Position numbers and translations under genes: made by a program. The notes under the pieces were generated by a model. It saw nothing but the letters and a program-made list of their open reading frames with translations. It searched no databases and had not been told where the DNA came from. Positions 27,868 to 35,385 of a stretch of DNA of 64,000 nucleotides are shown here, in pieces. The DNA lies in the NCBI GenBank assembly GCA_021773295.1, contig JAJFKI010000055.1:59661-123660 (forward strand). The letters run 5' to 3'. Position 1 is the stretch's first letter; each line of letters opens with the position of its first letter. The stretch comes from Gammaproteobacteria bacterium (GTDB lineage: Bacteria > Pseudomonadota > Gammaproteobacteria > UBA1113).

Positions 27868-28856
27868 GCGTTATTCCCCCTTGTTTCTACGACAACTGAT
27901 GCTAAAGCATTCGGCGTGCTTACCTCATCAGTTACATAGCGTTTACGCTGAAATGGATATGTCGGCAACGGTATTCGATAACGCTTGCTGTCTTTGTGTA
28001 ACAGTGTCCAGTCTATACGAATACCTGCTAACCATTTTTTGCCGATTAATTCTAATATTGATGAATCGCTCTCTTTAGTATCACCTGATAGCTCACCAAT
28101 TTTTATGATGCAGCTTCCGGTTTCTTTGGGGTATTGCTTAGCCCTTTTGGGATTGAAGACATTAGCAAAGTATGTTTCATCAATACTGTCACCCACGCCA
28201 AATAATAAATTTTGTGGTATAGAAAAAAGTTGAACCGAATTGGGGTTAAATTTAATTTTTTCTAGTTTTTTGTCATACAAGTCTTTATCAAATTCAGATA
28301 ATTCTAATAAATTAACGATTTGAATAAGCGGCAGTGCCTTTGCGATAGCCGCTGCTGTAAAGGCACCGACGCCATCACCCATCACTAAATTTGGCTTGAT
28401 GCCGCAACGCATCATAAAAATTGCAACAACATATTCCTCGATAAATGTTTTTACGCGTTCCGATTTTACTTGTGTTAGCTTCAAATAACACTTGATGTCA
28501 TCACAAAGACTGGGTACTGCGTTGCAATAACTTGCCAATACGTTTTCTGCCATCTTGTTTGAAAAGTGAAATGTATTAGTTCGAGAAAGTATATTATCCG
28601 CATCGCGCTTAACAATACTGTCCTTATCTATATTTTTTAACGCATTAATTGTATTTTTGACAGCATTGGTAATAATCATCGCGCGATAACGGTGTTCACG
28701 CCTGCACACTTGTAACGTCCAAGCGATATCAGCCAAAGACCATTCAGGTTTTTTTTCTAAATACTGTGCCAGTTGCATTGACTGCTGTTTCAACGCATCT
28801 GGGGTTGTAGCTGACAGTACTAATAACTGTACGCTTTTACTATTCGAAATATCCAC
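27864..28856 (-). CDS. Stand-alone PKS acyltransferase-like protein without catalytic serine
   Basis: A 330-residue piece of polyketide synthase architecture: a KS-AT linker-like start (LLVLSATTPDALKQQSMQLA), an AT-like core, and the post-AT linker (WLAGIRIDWTLLH...IPLPTYPFQRKRY) that normally precedes other PKS domains. The nucleophile elbow GHSxG reads GDGVG at residues 160-164, confirmed in the DNA, so the catalytic Ser is Gly and His is Asp; classical acyl transfer should not be possible. It starts at a GTG with GGGAAGAAG upstream, overlapping the carrier-protein gene by 17 bases, and ends overlapping phzG. It may be a docking or scaffold protein, or a decaying PKS relic. PKS parts are not a known requirement of phenazine synthesis. 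Confidence 0.8.
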   Translation of the reverse strand: MDISNSKSVQLLVLSATTPDALKQQSMQLAQYLEKKPEWSLADIAWTLQVCRREHRYRAMIITNAVKNTINALKNIDKDSIVKRDADNILSRTNTFHFSNKMAENVLASYCNAVPSLCDDIKCYLKLTQVKSERVKTFIEEYVVAIFMMRCGIKPNLVMGDGVGAFTAAAIAKALPLIQIVNLLELSEFDKDLYDKKLEKIKFNPNSVQLFSIPQNLLFGVGDSIDETYFANVFNPKRAKQYPKETGSCIIKIGELSGDTKESDSSILELIGKKWLAGIRIDWTLLHKDSKRYRIPLPTYPFQRKRYVTDEVSTPNALASVVVETRGNNA

Positions 28857-29106
28857 AAACTTCTTCCCTTTCTTCTGTAAGACATCTGATATGCGAGGCT
28901 AATAATCCAAATTCTGAATTTTCGTACATATCAGTAAGTGATACCTTTTTACTGATGCGCTTATTAATGAGTGACTTCACAGTCCTTAATAACTGTGAGT
29001 GCCCACCTAAATCAAAGAAATTATCATTAATACTTAAACTATTAATATTTAGTACTTGACACCAAATTTCAGCTAATTTTTGTTCGACATCATCTGTTGA
29101 GCTCAT
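28840..29106 (-). CDS. Free-standing acyl/peptidyl carrier protein
   Basis: An 88-residue carrier protein with the phosphopantetheine attachment motif FFDLGGHSQLL, the Ser being the acceptor. The preceding VEQKLAEIWCQVLN helix and the spacing are those of NRPS/PKS T domains rather than the fatty-acid ACP (which reads DSL). It has a strong GAGGAG ribosome site, is the first gene of the phenazine minus arm and overlaps the acyltransferase-like gene. It could hold an acyl or aminoacyl group for a tailoring step. No dedicated adenylating enzyme or phosphopantetheinyl transferase lies beside it. Confidence 0.88.
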   Translation of the reverse strand: MSSTDDVEQKLAEIWCQVLNINSLSINDNFFDLGGHSQLLRTVKSLINKRISKKVSLTDMYENSEFGLLASHIRCLTEEREEVCGYFE

Positions 29107-29340
29107 TGTAATGCTCCTCTAATCTTAGTGTTGATTGCCCATTACTGTTGCAATTTTAATGGTTACATTAAAACGCACTTTTCATCTTTATAAAATCCGG
29201 AAAACTACGTAGGTAGCATTGCGTATTTCTCAAATTACTTGAAAGCGCTATATTGGCGTTGCAAGGCTTAAAAAGCACTTGTCAAAAGAATCTAAATTGA
29301 AAACTAAAAGTAGTGTGCTATTAGAAAGAGGAGAATAACA
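29107..29340. promoter_or_regulatory. Divergent promoter region of the phenazine locus
   Basis: A 234-base AT-rich gap between the two phenazine arms must hold both promoters. A possible weak pair toward the plus arm is TTGAAA (29297-29302) and TATTAG (29319-29324) with a 16-base spacer. No clear dyad operator was found by eye. Both first genes have strong ribosome sites (GAGGAG on each side). Confidence 0.4.
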
Positions 29341-29679
29341 ATGTTTGATTTTTTAAAGAGTGTCTTAGGAGAAGAACAAGCAGATAAATCACCAGAACAA
29401 ATCCGTTTCGAGAAAAACAAAACTGTGTTAAAAGCAGATATTCACAGTTTAAAAAAAGCATATGATAACTTAAGCAATCAATATGCCGGACCGGGTTTCA
29501 TGAATTTCTTTGTTCCATATTATGGTTGTACTGCAACTTATCAACCTCAAAAAAAACCCATGAGCTATAGAGTGAAGTTATCAGAAATTGAAACTCGCTT
29601 GCAACGAGCTCAAAGAAAACTTAAACAATTAGAAATTGAACATGCGGGTGTGCCAAGAGGAAACTTTAGCATCCAATAA
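29341..29679 (+). CDS. Hypothetical small helical protein, first gene of phenazine plus arm
   Basis: A 112-residue protein of unknown function. Residues 20-45 and 75-105 are lysine/glutamate-rich and likely helical or coiled coil, flanking a central aromatic, glycine-containing segment (YAGPGFMNFFVPYYGCTATY). No signal peptide. AGAGGAGAATAACA gives a strong start, and the gene lies 23 bases before the DAHP synthase, so it should be highly co-expressed with the phenazine enzymes. I do not recognise a family. Confidence 0.65.
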   Translation: MFDFLKSVLGEEQADKSPEQIRFEKNKTVLKADIHSLKKAYDNLSNQYAGPGFMNFFVPYYGCTATYQPQKKPMSYRVKLSEIETRLQRAQRKLKQLEIEHAGVPRGNFSIQ

Positions 29680-29702
29680 TCGCACACGATGGAGTAAAGA
29701 AT

Positions 29703-30815
29703 ATGAATTGTAATTACGTAAAGAAACTACCATCAGTAGAAGAAATTCTAAGGCACAATAGCATTAGTTATTCCGATCGCTTAATCATAAAAAAACACCG
29801 GGAGGAAATAAAAAATATTTTATCCGGCAAGGATGATCGCCTCATTATGGTTGTTGGCCCCTGCTCTGCTTGGCCTAAAAAAGCGGTGTTAGCGTATGCC
29901 GATAAACTTTTAAAATTAAGTGATAAAGTAAAACATAAAATCAAGGTGGTCATGCGTGTTTATGTGCAAAAACCTAGGACTAAGGTTGGCTGGTTGGGCC
30001 CAGCAGTTCAACCCGATCCATTTGCGCCTGCAGACATTGAGGCTGGCATACAGTATGCCAGAGACATGATGGTAAAAGTGGTTAAAAAGGGGTTGCCAAT
30101 CGCAAGTGAAATTTTATTTACTCATAACTTTACGAGCTTTTTAGACTTACTATCTTGGGGTTGTATTGGTGCGCGTAGTTGTGAAGACCAAGAACACAGA
30201 ATTTTTGCATCTGCTATTGATTGTGCTGTTGGTATAAAAAATCCAACGCATGGTTCTCTTAACATTGGTGCGAATAGCATCATAGCAGCACAAAATCCAC
30301 ACGCAGCAGCATTTGATGGCTATGAAGTCCATACCCATGGTAATAACTATGCTCACGCTGTATTACGTGGAGGTAATGGACAGCAAAATTATTCCCTTGA
30401 GTACTTAGAAGAATTAAGTCAAGTGATGGTGGCTAATGAAGTGCGAAACCCTGCTGTTTTTGTTGATGCTAGTCATGACAATAGTTTAATCAATGGTAAA
30501 AAGGATTATCGCTTACAACCGAGTGTCGTCATGGATGTGCTCGATAATGCGGATAGTTTTCCACATTTGAAAACGTTGCTAAAAGGCTTTATGTTAGAGA
30601 GCTTTTTGCTAGAAGGCAGTCAAAAGCTTGATGCCCATGATGCTAACAGTATTGAGTTAAACGGCTTGTCGGTTACCGATCCTTGCATTAGCTGGGAACA
30701 AACTGAGAAGCTGATACTCGATGTTGCTGATAGGTGGCGTCTAACTGTGGCAGATCCTAATGTGTTAGCCCGAGAGAGAAGCGCTTATGCACAATATGAG
30801 AATTATCTTGTGTGA
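29703..30815 (+). CDS. DAHP synthase, type I (AroG-like), phenazine-linked
   Basis: A 370-residue 3-deoxy-D-arabino-heptulosonate-7-phosphate synthase, which condenses phosphoenolpyruvate and erythrose-4-phosphate to start the shikimate pathway. Type I-alpha landmarks are visible: VVGPCSAWP, MRVYVQKPRTKVGWLGP, the SWGCIGARSCEDQEHR block and GLSVTDPCISW near the C terminus. In pseudomonad clusters this job is done by PhzC, a type II DAHP synthase of a different subfamily, so this is a functional substitute rather than a phzC orthologue. A cluster copy can escape amino-acid feedback, but residues deciding that were not resolved. It is followed by a 150-base gap before the flavoenzyme gene. Confidence 0.9.
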   Translation: MNCNYVKKLPSVEEILRHNSISYSDRLIIKKHREEIKNILSGKDDRLIMVVGPCSAWPKKAVLAYADKLLKLSDKVKHKIKVVMRVYVQKPRTKVGWLGPAVQPDPFAPADIEAGIQYARDMMVKVVKKGLPIASEILFTHNFTSFLDLLSWGCIGARSCEDQEHRIFASAIDCAVGIKNPTHGSLNIGANSIIAAQNPHAAAFDGYEVHTHGNNYAHAVLRGGNGQQNYSLEYLEELSQVMVANEVRNPAVFVDASHDNSLINGKKDYRLQPSVVMDVLDNADSFPHLKTLLKGFMLESFLLEGSQKLDAHDANSIELNGLSVTDPCISWEQTEKLILDVADRWRLTVADPNVLARERSAYAQYENYLV

Positions 30816-30965
30816 ACTAGTTCCTTCCCCCCTTGCGGAAAAAGGGAATAAGAGAGGGAGAACAAAAGAGTGAGAGAATAGAAAAGGTTGAGGTTTTGGT
30901 GACTCAGAATTTAAAAACTGGGACAAAAAGTAATAATTGCATAATTTTAAATAATTGGAGGTATT

Positions 30966-32531
30966 ATGCGAAAGCTTATACAAAAACTTGCCCAAGCTGT
31001 TGAAGGCCGTGTTTATGTTTCTGGTACACAAGCCTACAAAGAGGCCGTCGCTGCATTTAATACGGCAGTAAAACATGAACCACCTGTTGTGGTGAAAGTA
31101 AAGTCCCCTGCTGATATTGTCGCAACGATAAAGCTTGCACGTGCTTATAATTTACCGGTTACTGTACAATCTACAGGGCATGGTGCTGTATTGCCAGCAA
31201 CACAAGGTGTATTAATTAATACACAAGACTTAAATCAAGTTGAAGTCGATGCTAAAAGAGGTGTTGCAAGAATAGCAGCTGGTGCTCGCTGGACGGATGT
31301 CGTGCCGAAAACTACGCCTCATGGTTTAGCGCCAATTGCTGGTTCATCCTCTGGTGTTGGCTGCATTGGTTACATGCTTGGTGGTGGCATTGGACCATTA
31401 GCTCGCAGTCATGGTGTAAGTTCAGATTATATAGAAAGCATTCGTCTTATTACTGCTGAAGGTAAAGATATTGAGGCAAGTGCTAGCGAGAATCCTGATT
31501 TATTCTGGGCATTGCGTGGTGGTGGCCGCTTAGGTTATGGCGTTATCACTGAGATGACCATGCGACTTGCTAAATTAAGTAAAGTCTATGGTGGTTCTAT
31601 TTTCTTTGATGAAGATAATATAGAAAAAGCATTACGTGCCTGGGCTGATTGGACAGAAACAGCCGATCCAAATGCATCGTCGAGTGTTTCAATCATTAAT
31701 TTCCCCCCATTCCCTCAAGTTCCGGCGCCCCTGCGTGGTCGGCGCTTATTGAGTGTGCGCTTTGCTTACCCTGAAGATATGGTCAAAGGTGAAAAACTGG
31801 CTGAGCCTTTAATGAAAATGGCACCCGTTTATCTTGGTAAATTTGGTGAATTAGACATTACCGAATTGGATAAAATTCATAACGATCCGACAACACCTGG
31901 GCCAACGTATCTAAGCGGTCGCCTGTTACATGGCATTGATCAGGACTTGATAACTCGCTACTTAAGCTATGTGGGTAAAGGTGCTAAATCACCTTTTCTT
32001 GCTTCAAGTCTTCGTCATTTTGGTGGGGCAATGCATTCACAACCTATCTATGATGGAGGTCGATCAGCTGTTGGTGGACGTGACACCAGCTTTTTACTTG
32101 GTTTTGTGGGTAAAAGTGAAGATTTGTACGACTCAAAACTACAAGCAGAAGAGCAAAAGATGTATGAGTCGATGGAAACATGGGTTCACCCACAGAATAA
32201 TTATAATTTCATGGGGACACCTCGCACCGAGGCTGAACTCATGGGCGCGTGGCCAGCAGATGTCGCTAAAAGACTATTAGAAGTCCGTGATAAATACGAT
32301 CCCACTGGCATGTTCAATTTCAGAGTTCATGAAGCCTGTGATATATCCGATGATGATGATGACGATAATGCGGCGGCTGCCTCTTCGAGTTCATCAAGCT
32401 CATCAAGCGCTTCAGGTCCTGGTAGAGCCGTCGCTAGGTTTGGTATTTTTGCCACGGATGATGCGGCTAATCAAGATAAAATTCCTAAAGCTGCCGCGGG
32501 AGAGCATGTCGCAAAAAAGCAGCGAAGATAA
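30966..32531 (+). CDS. Berberine-bridge-type FAD-linked oxidase with acidic/serine tail
   Basis: A 521-residue flavoenzyme with a PCMH-type FAD domain. GHG at residues 71-73 supplies His72, the usual covalent FAD anchor. The Cys that bicovalent members carry eleven residues before LGGG aligns with Ser here (GSSSGVGCIGYMLGGG), so attachment by His alone is expected. The C-terminal part holds a BBE-like segment (NFMGTPR...YDPTGMFNF). After this the protein continues about 70 residues with six Asp, then nine Ser, and a basic end, which the family lacks. GGAGGTATT precedes the ATG. Located between DAHP synthase and phzD, it may oxidise or tailor a phenazine intermediate; substrate unknown. Confidence 0.85.
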   Translation: MRKLIQKLAQAVEGRVYVSGTQAYKEAVAAFNTAVKHEPPVVVKVKSPADIVATIKLARAYNLPVTVQSTGHGAVLPATQGVLINTQDLNQVEVDAKRGVARIAAGARWTDVVPKTTPHGLAPIAGSSSGVGCIGYMLGGGIGPLARSHGVSSDYIESIRLITAEGKDIEASASENPDLFWALRGGGRLGYGVITEMTMRLAKLSKVYGGSIFFDEDNIEKALRAWADWTETADPNASSSVSIINFPPFPQVPAPLRGRRLLSVRFAYPEDMVKGEKLAEPLMKMAPVYLGKFGELDITELDKIHNDPTTPGPTYLSGRLLHGIDQDLITRYLSYVGKGAKSPFLASSLRHFGGAMHSQPIYDGGRSAVGGRDTSFLLGFVGKSEDLYDSKLQAEEQKMYESMETWVHPQNNYNFMGTPRTEAELMGAWPADVAKRLLEVRDKYDPTGMFNFRVHEACDISDDDDDDNAAAASSSSSSSSSASGPGRAVARFGIFATDDAANQDKIPKAAAGEHVAKKQRR

Positions 32532-32578
32532 CGCATAACACATTAATTCGATCTCGACTTTAAGATGGAGTAAACATT

Positions 32579-33205
32579 ATGTCAGAAATACCAGAAATAA
32601 CATCCTACTCATTGCCGCAAGCTGCACAATTACCAGCTAACGTAGCAGCGTGGCACATTGATCCAACACGAGCTGTGTTGTTAATGCATGATATGCAGCG
32701 GTATTTCTTGCGAAAAATTCCATTTGTAAACTTGGGATCTGAATTAATTAAAAACGCCGTGCTGGTTCGTGAACGATGTCAAGCGGCCGGTGTGCCCGTG
32801 GCTTACACAGCACAATCCGGTAATATGACCAAGGATCAGCGCGGCTTGTTAAAAGACTTCTGGGGCGAGGGCATGCAAGCTGAGCCTATTGATCGACAAG
32901 TGGTGGATGAACTTGCCCCAGACACTGACGATTGGCAATTTGCAAAATGGCGCTACAGCGCCTTTCATCAATCAAGTTTATTACAAAAAATGTTAGATGC
33001 CGGTCGTGATCAACTCATCATTTGTGGCGTCTATGCCCACATTGGTGTACTGACAACCGCCATCGAATCTTTTTCTCATAATATCGAAACCTTTATTGTG
33101 GCAGATGCCGTGGCTGACTTTTCAGAATCACATCACTTAATGACCTTGCAATATGCAGCCAAGTGTTGTGCCGTAAACGTTTTAGCAAGCGAGGTGTTAG
33201 CATGA
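32579..33205 (+). CDS. phzD: 2-amino-2-desoxyisochorismate hydrolase PhzD
   Basis: A 208-residue isochorismatase-fold enzyme that removes pyruvate from 2-amino-2-desoxyisochorismate to give DHHA. Asp38 in MHDMQ and Lys123 in FAKWRYSAF match the catalytic Asp38 and Lys122 of Pseudomonas PhzD, and [17 protein letters not shown] matches the family substrate-loop region. Length is that of PhzD (about 207). Its stop overlaps the phzE synthase start (ATGA). Confidence 0.95.
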   Translation: MSEIPEITSYSLPQAAQLPANVAAWHIDPTRAVLLMHDMQRYFLRKIPFVNLGSELIKNAVLVRERCQAAGVPVAYTAQSGNMTKDQRGLLKDFWGEGMQAEPIDRQVVDELAPDTDDWQFAKWRYSAFHQSSLLQKMLDAGRDQLIICGVYAHIGVLTTAIESFSHNIETFIVADAVADFSESHHLMTLQYAAKCCAVNVLASEVLA

Positions 33206-34374
33206 TGTTATCTTTTGAAAAACCTTTTGCTTTATTGCATAGGCCGCATATCACAGGCAGTAAGCAATTAGAAATGATTAAGGGTGAGATTTGTCAACCA
33301 ACAACTATTAGTAGCATTCCATTATGCAACTCTAGCAAGGATCAGCAATCTAGTAATCACTACTCAAGCTTAGTCTTGATCCCTTACTGCCAATTGCAAG
33401 AGCAAAATTATGAGTGTATCGATGATGATAGCAAGCTCATTTCACTCTTAATCAATGATTACCAGCGATTACCCATGAGTGAAGTCTTCAAGCATATAGG
33501 ACAAGAACCCATTAAGCTAAAACGTGGTAGTTTCGACATTAATGACAAACGATATTCCGCCATTGTTAGAAAAATAATGAACGATGAAATTGGTTCCGGT
33601 GAAGGATGCAATTTTGTGATAAAGCGACAATTCATTGCTGAAATCAGTGATTACACTCTCGGGAGTGCACTGAGAATCTTCCGGCAATTAGTGGAAAATG
33701 AAAGTGGCGCATACTGGACTTTTATTGTTCATACCGGAGAACGTACCTTTGTTGGCGCCAGCCCTGAATTGCATCTTAGTTTAACAGAAGGTATTGCTAC
33801 CATGAATCCTGTCAGTGGCACGTACCGTTATCCAACAACAGGTGCTACGGTAAATGACTTGTTAGAGTTTTTAAATATTGATAAAGAAACCGATGAATTA
33901 AACATGGTTGTTGAAGAAGAATTAAAAATGATTTCTCGCTTTTGTCCTGAAGGTGGCAAAGTTATTGGCCCCTACTTAAAGGAAATGTCGCGTTTGGCCC
34001 ATACGGAGTATTTTATTAAAGGCCGAAGTAATAGCGACCCTAGAGAAATGTTGCGAAAAACATTATTTGCCCCCACTGTGACGGGTAGCCCTATTAAAAA
34101 TGCTTGTCGTGTTATTAAAAAATATGAACCTAGGGGCCGGGCTTATTATAGCGGCGTCGCTGCACTGATTGGTAACGATGCCATGGGTAATCCCTCTTTA
34201 GATTCTACAATATTAATTCGTACCGCTGATATTGACAACCAGGGTACTGCGCGCATTGGTGTTGGCGCAACCATTGTAAGGCACTCAGATCCTGAGATGG
34301 AAGCACTAGAAACCAGAGCAAAAGCAACAGCGATGTTAAATGCTATGAATATAGGAGTAACTACCAATGTATAG
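33202..34374 (+). CDS. phzE: PhzE synthase subunit (chorismate-utilising half), split gene
   Basis: A 390-residue anthranilate-synthase component I-like protein. It converts chorismate plus ammonia to 2-amino-2-desoxyisochorismate. The chorismate-binding C-terminal core is clear: [45 protein letters not shown] and [10 protein letters not shown]. In pseudomonads PhzE is a single fused protein of about 630 residues; here the glutaminase is a separate gene. An in-frame extension to 33163 would overlap phzD; the ATG at 33202 follows GAGG and overlaps the phzD stop by four bases. Confidence 0.92.
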   Translation: MMLSFEKPFALLHRPHITGSKQLEMIKGEICQPTTISSIPLCNSSKDQQSSNHYSSLVLIPYCQLQEQNYECIDDDSKLISLLINDYQRLPMSEVFKHIGQEPIKLKRGSFDINDKRYSAIVRKIMNDEIGSGEGCNFVIKRQFIAEISDYTLGSALRIFRQLVENESGAYWTFIVHTGERTFVGASPELHLSLTEGIATMNPVSGTYRYPTTGATVNDLLEFLNIDKETDELNMVVEEELKMISRFCPEGGKVIGPYLKEMSRLAHTEYFIKGRSNSDPREMLRKTLFAPTVTGSPIKNACRVIKKYEPRGRAYYSGVAALIGNDAMGNPSLDSTILIRTADIDNQGTARIGVGATIVRHSDPEMEALETRAKATAMLNAMNIGVTTNV

Positions 34375-35059
34375 AAACCACCCTAGTATACAGGCGGCTT
34401 TAAGCCATCGAACTAAACCTTTGTCACCCTTTTGGTTCACCGATCCCAGTGCCAGAATTCAAGTGGATACCTACCTCCTTGGACGCAGAGTGATGGTGGT
34501 GGATGCTGAAGATGCCTTTACTGAAATGCTGGCACAGCAATTATCGTCACTCGGATTACTGGTGACGATTAATCAATATGATAAGGCAGATGTATTAGAA
34601 GGCAGCTGGGATTTAACCGTTATGGGACCAGGGCCTGGCAATCCACTTGATTTAAGTGATTATCGAATTAATTGCATGCGCGACTCCGTGGTTAATTTGT
34701 TAGCTAGTAAACGTCCTTTTTTAGCCGTGTGTTTAAGTCATCAAATTCTTTGTCATGAATATGGACTCGGCTTATCACGTAAAGAAAAAGTGAACCAAGG
34801 TGTGCAGCAAGAAATTGATTTTTATGGCACTAAAGAATTAGTTGGTTTTTACAATACGTATGCTGCAACATGCGATGACACACAAGAAAAGTTTTTGAAT
34901 AAAATGAATGTGGCCGTGTGTCGAGACAAAGATAATCATGAGGTCCACTCTTTACGAGGTTCACACTTTACTTCATTACAGTTTCATCCAGAATCAATGT
35001 TAACACGCAATGGCGTCGACATCATTGCAAAAAGTATCAAGGAGGTTTTAAAACAATGA
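34367..35059 (+). CDS. PhzE glutamine amidotransferase subunit, split gene
   Basis: A 230-residue class I glutamine amidotransferase corresponding to the C-terminal domain of fused PhzE. The nucleophile Cys lies in AVCLSHQ and the His-Glu pair in LQFHPES, with an oxyanion segment MGPGPGNP. The N-terminal 30 residues (SHRTKPLSPFWFTDPSARIQVDTYLLGRRVMVVD overall) resemble the PhzE interdomain linker. It should supply ammonia to the synthase subunit. The gene overlaps the synthase stop by eight bases, with GGAG upstream, so the two are made in equal amounts. It could also be named phzE-C. Confidence 0.9.
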   Translation: MYRNHPSIQAALSHRTKPLSPFWFTDPSARIQVDTYLLGRRVMVVDAEDAFTEMLAQQLSSLGLLVTINQYDKADVLEGSWDLTVMGPGPGNPLDLSDYRINCMRDSVVNLLASKRPFLAVCLSHQILCHEYGLGLSRKEKVNQGVQQEIDFYGTKELVGFYNTYAATCDDTQEKFLNKMNVAVCRDKDNHEVHSLRGSHFTSLQFHPESMLTRNGVDIIAKSIKEVLKQ

Positions 35060-35385
35060 AAGCAACGATCGCATGGTGGGATTTACAACACTCACAACAA
35101 ACAATTGAATCGCTAAGAGACTATCTAAAACAAGAAGGTGTTAAGCCTTGGGAATCTGTTCTCGGCATGCGGTTAAAATTTTGGATTTCCGATCCTAAAA
35201 AAAATTTATGGGGGGCGGTTATGCTCTGGGAGTCAGCTGAGTATATGACTCAGCCTCTCCCACCTAACCGTGCTACACAATTAATCGGCTATTCACCATC
35301 AATTCGACAGTGTTTCGATGTCCAAGCGATGACGGAAGGGAATTGTATTATGAGTAACATCCTCAAACAGCAAATTCTTTTATAG
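35056..35385 (+). CDS. Small ABM/YdhR-like protein, last gene of phenazine plus arm
   Basis: A 109-residue protein resembling the dimeric alpha-beta-barrel (antibiotic biosynthesis monooxygenase-like/YdhR) group: KFWISDPKKNLWGAVMLWESAEYM is the strand-loop typical of that group, followed by an aromatic/proline loop and FDVQA strand. The ATG overlaps the glutaminase stop by four bases. Members serve as small oxygenases, isomerases or of unknown role; a phenazine tailoring function is inferred from the tightly coupled position. The 3' end overlaps the recQ 3' end by 23 bases on the opposite strand. Confidence 0.6.
   Translation: MKATIAWWDLQHSQQTIESLRDYLKQEGVKPWESVLGMRLKFWISDPKKNLWGAVMLWESAEYMTQPLPPNRATQLIGYSPSIRQCFDVQAMTEGNCIMSNILKQQILL

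Noticed and set aside
30816..30965. Possible terminator or RNA between DAHP synthase and flavoenzyme genes
   Set aside because: The stretch is purine-rich with no convincing hairpin followed by T-run.
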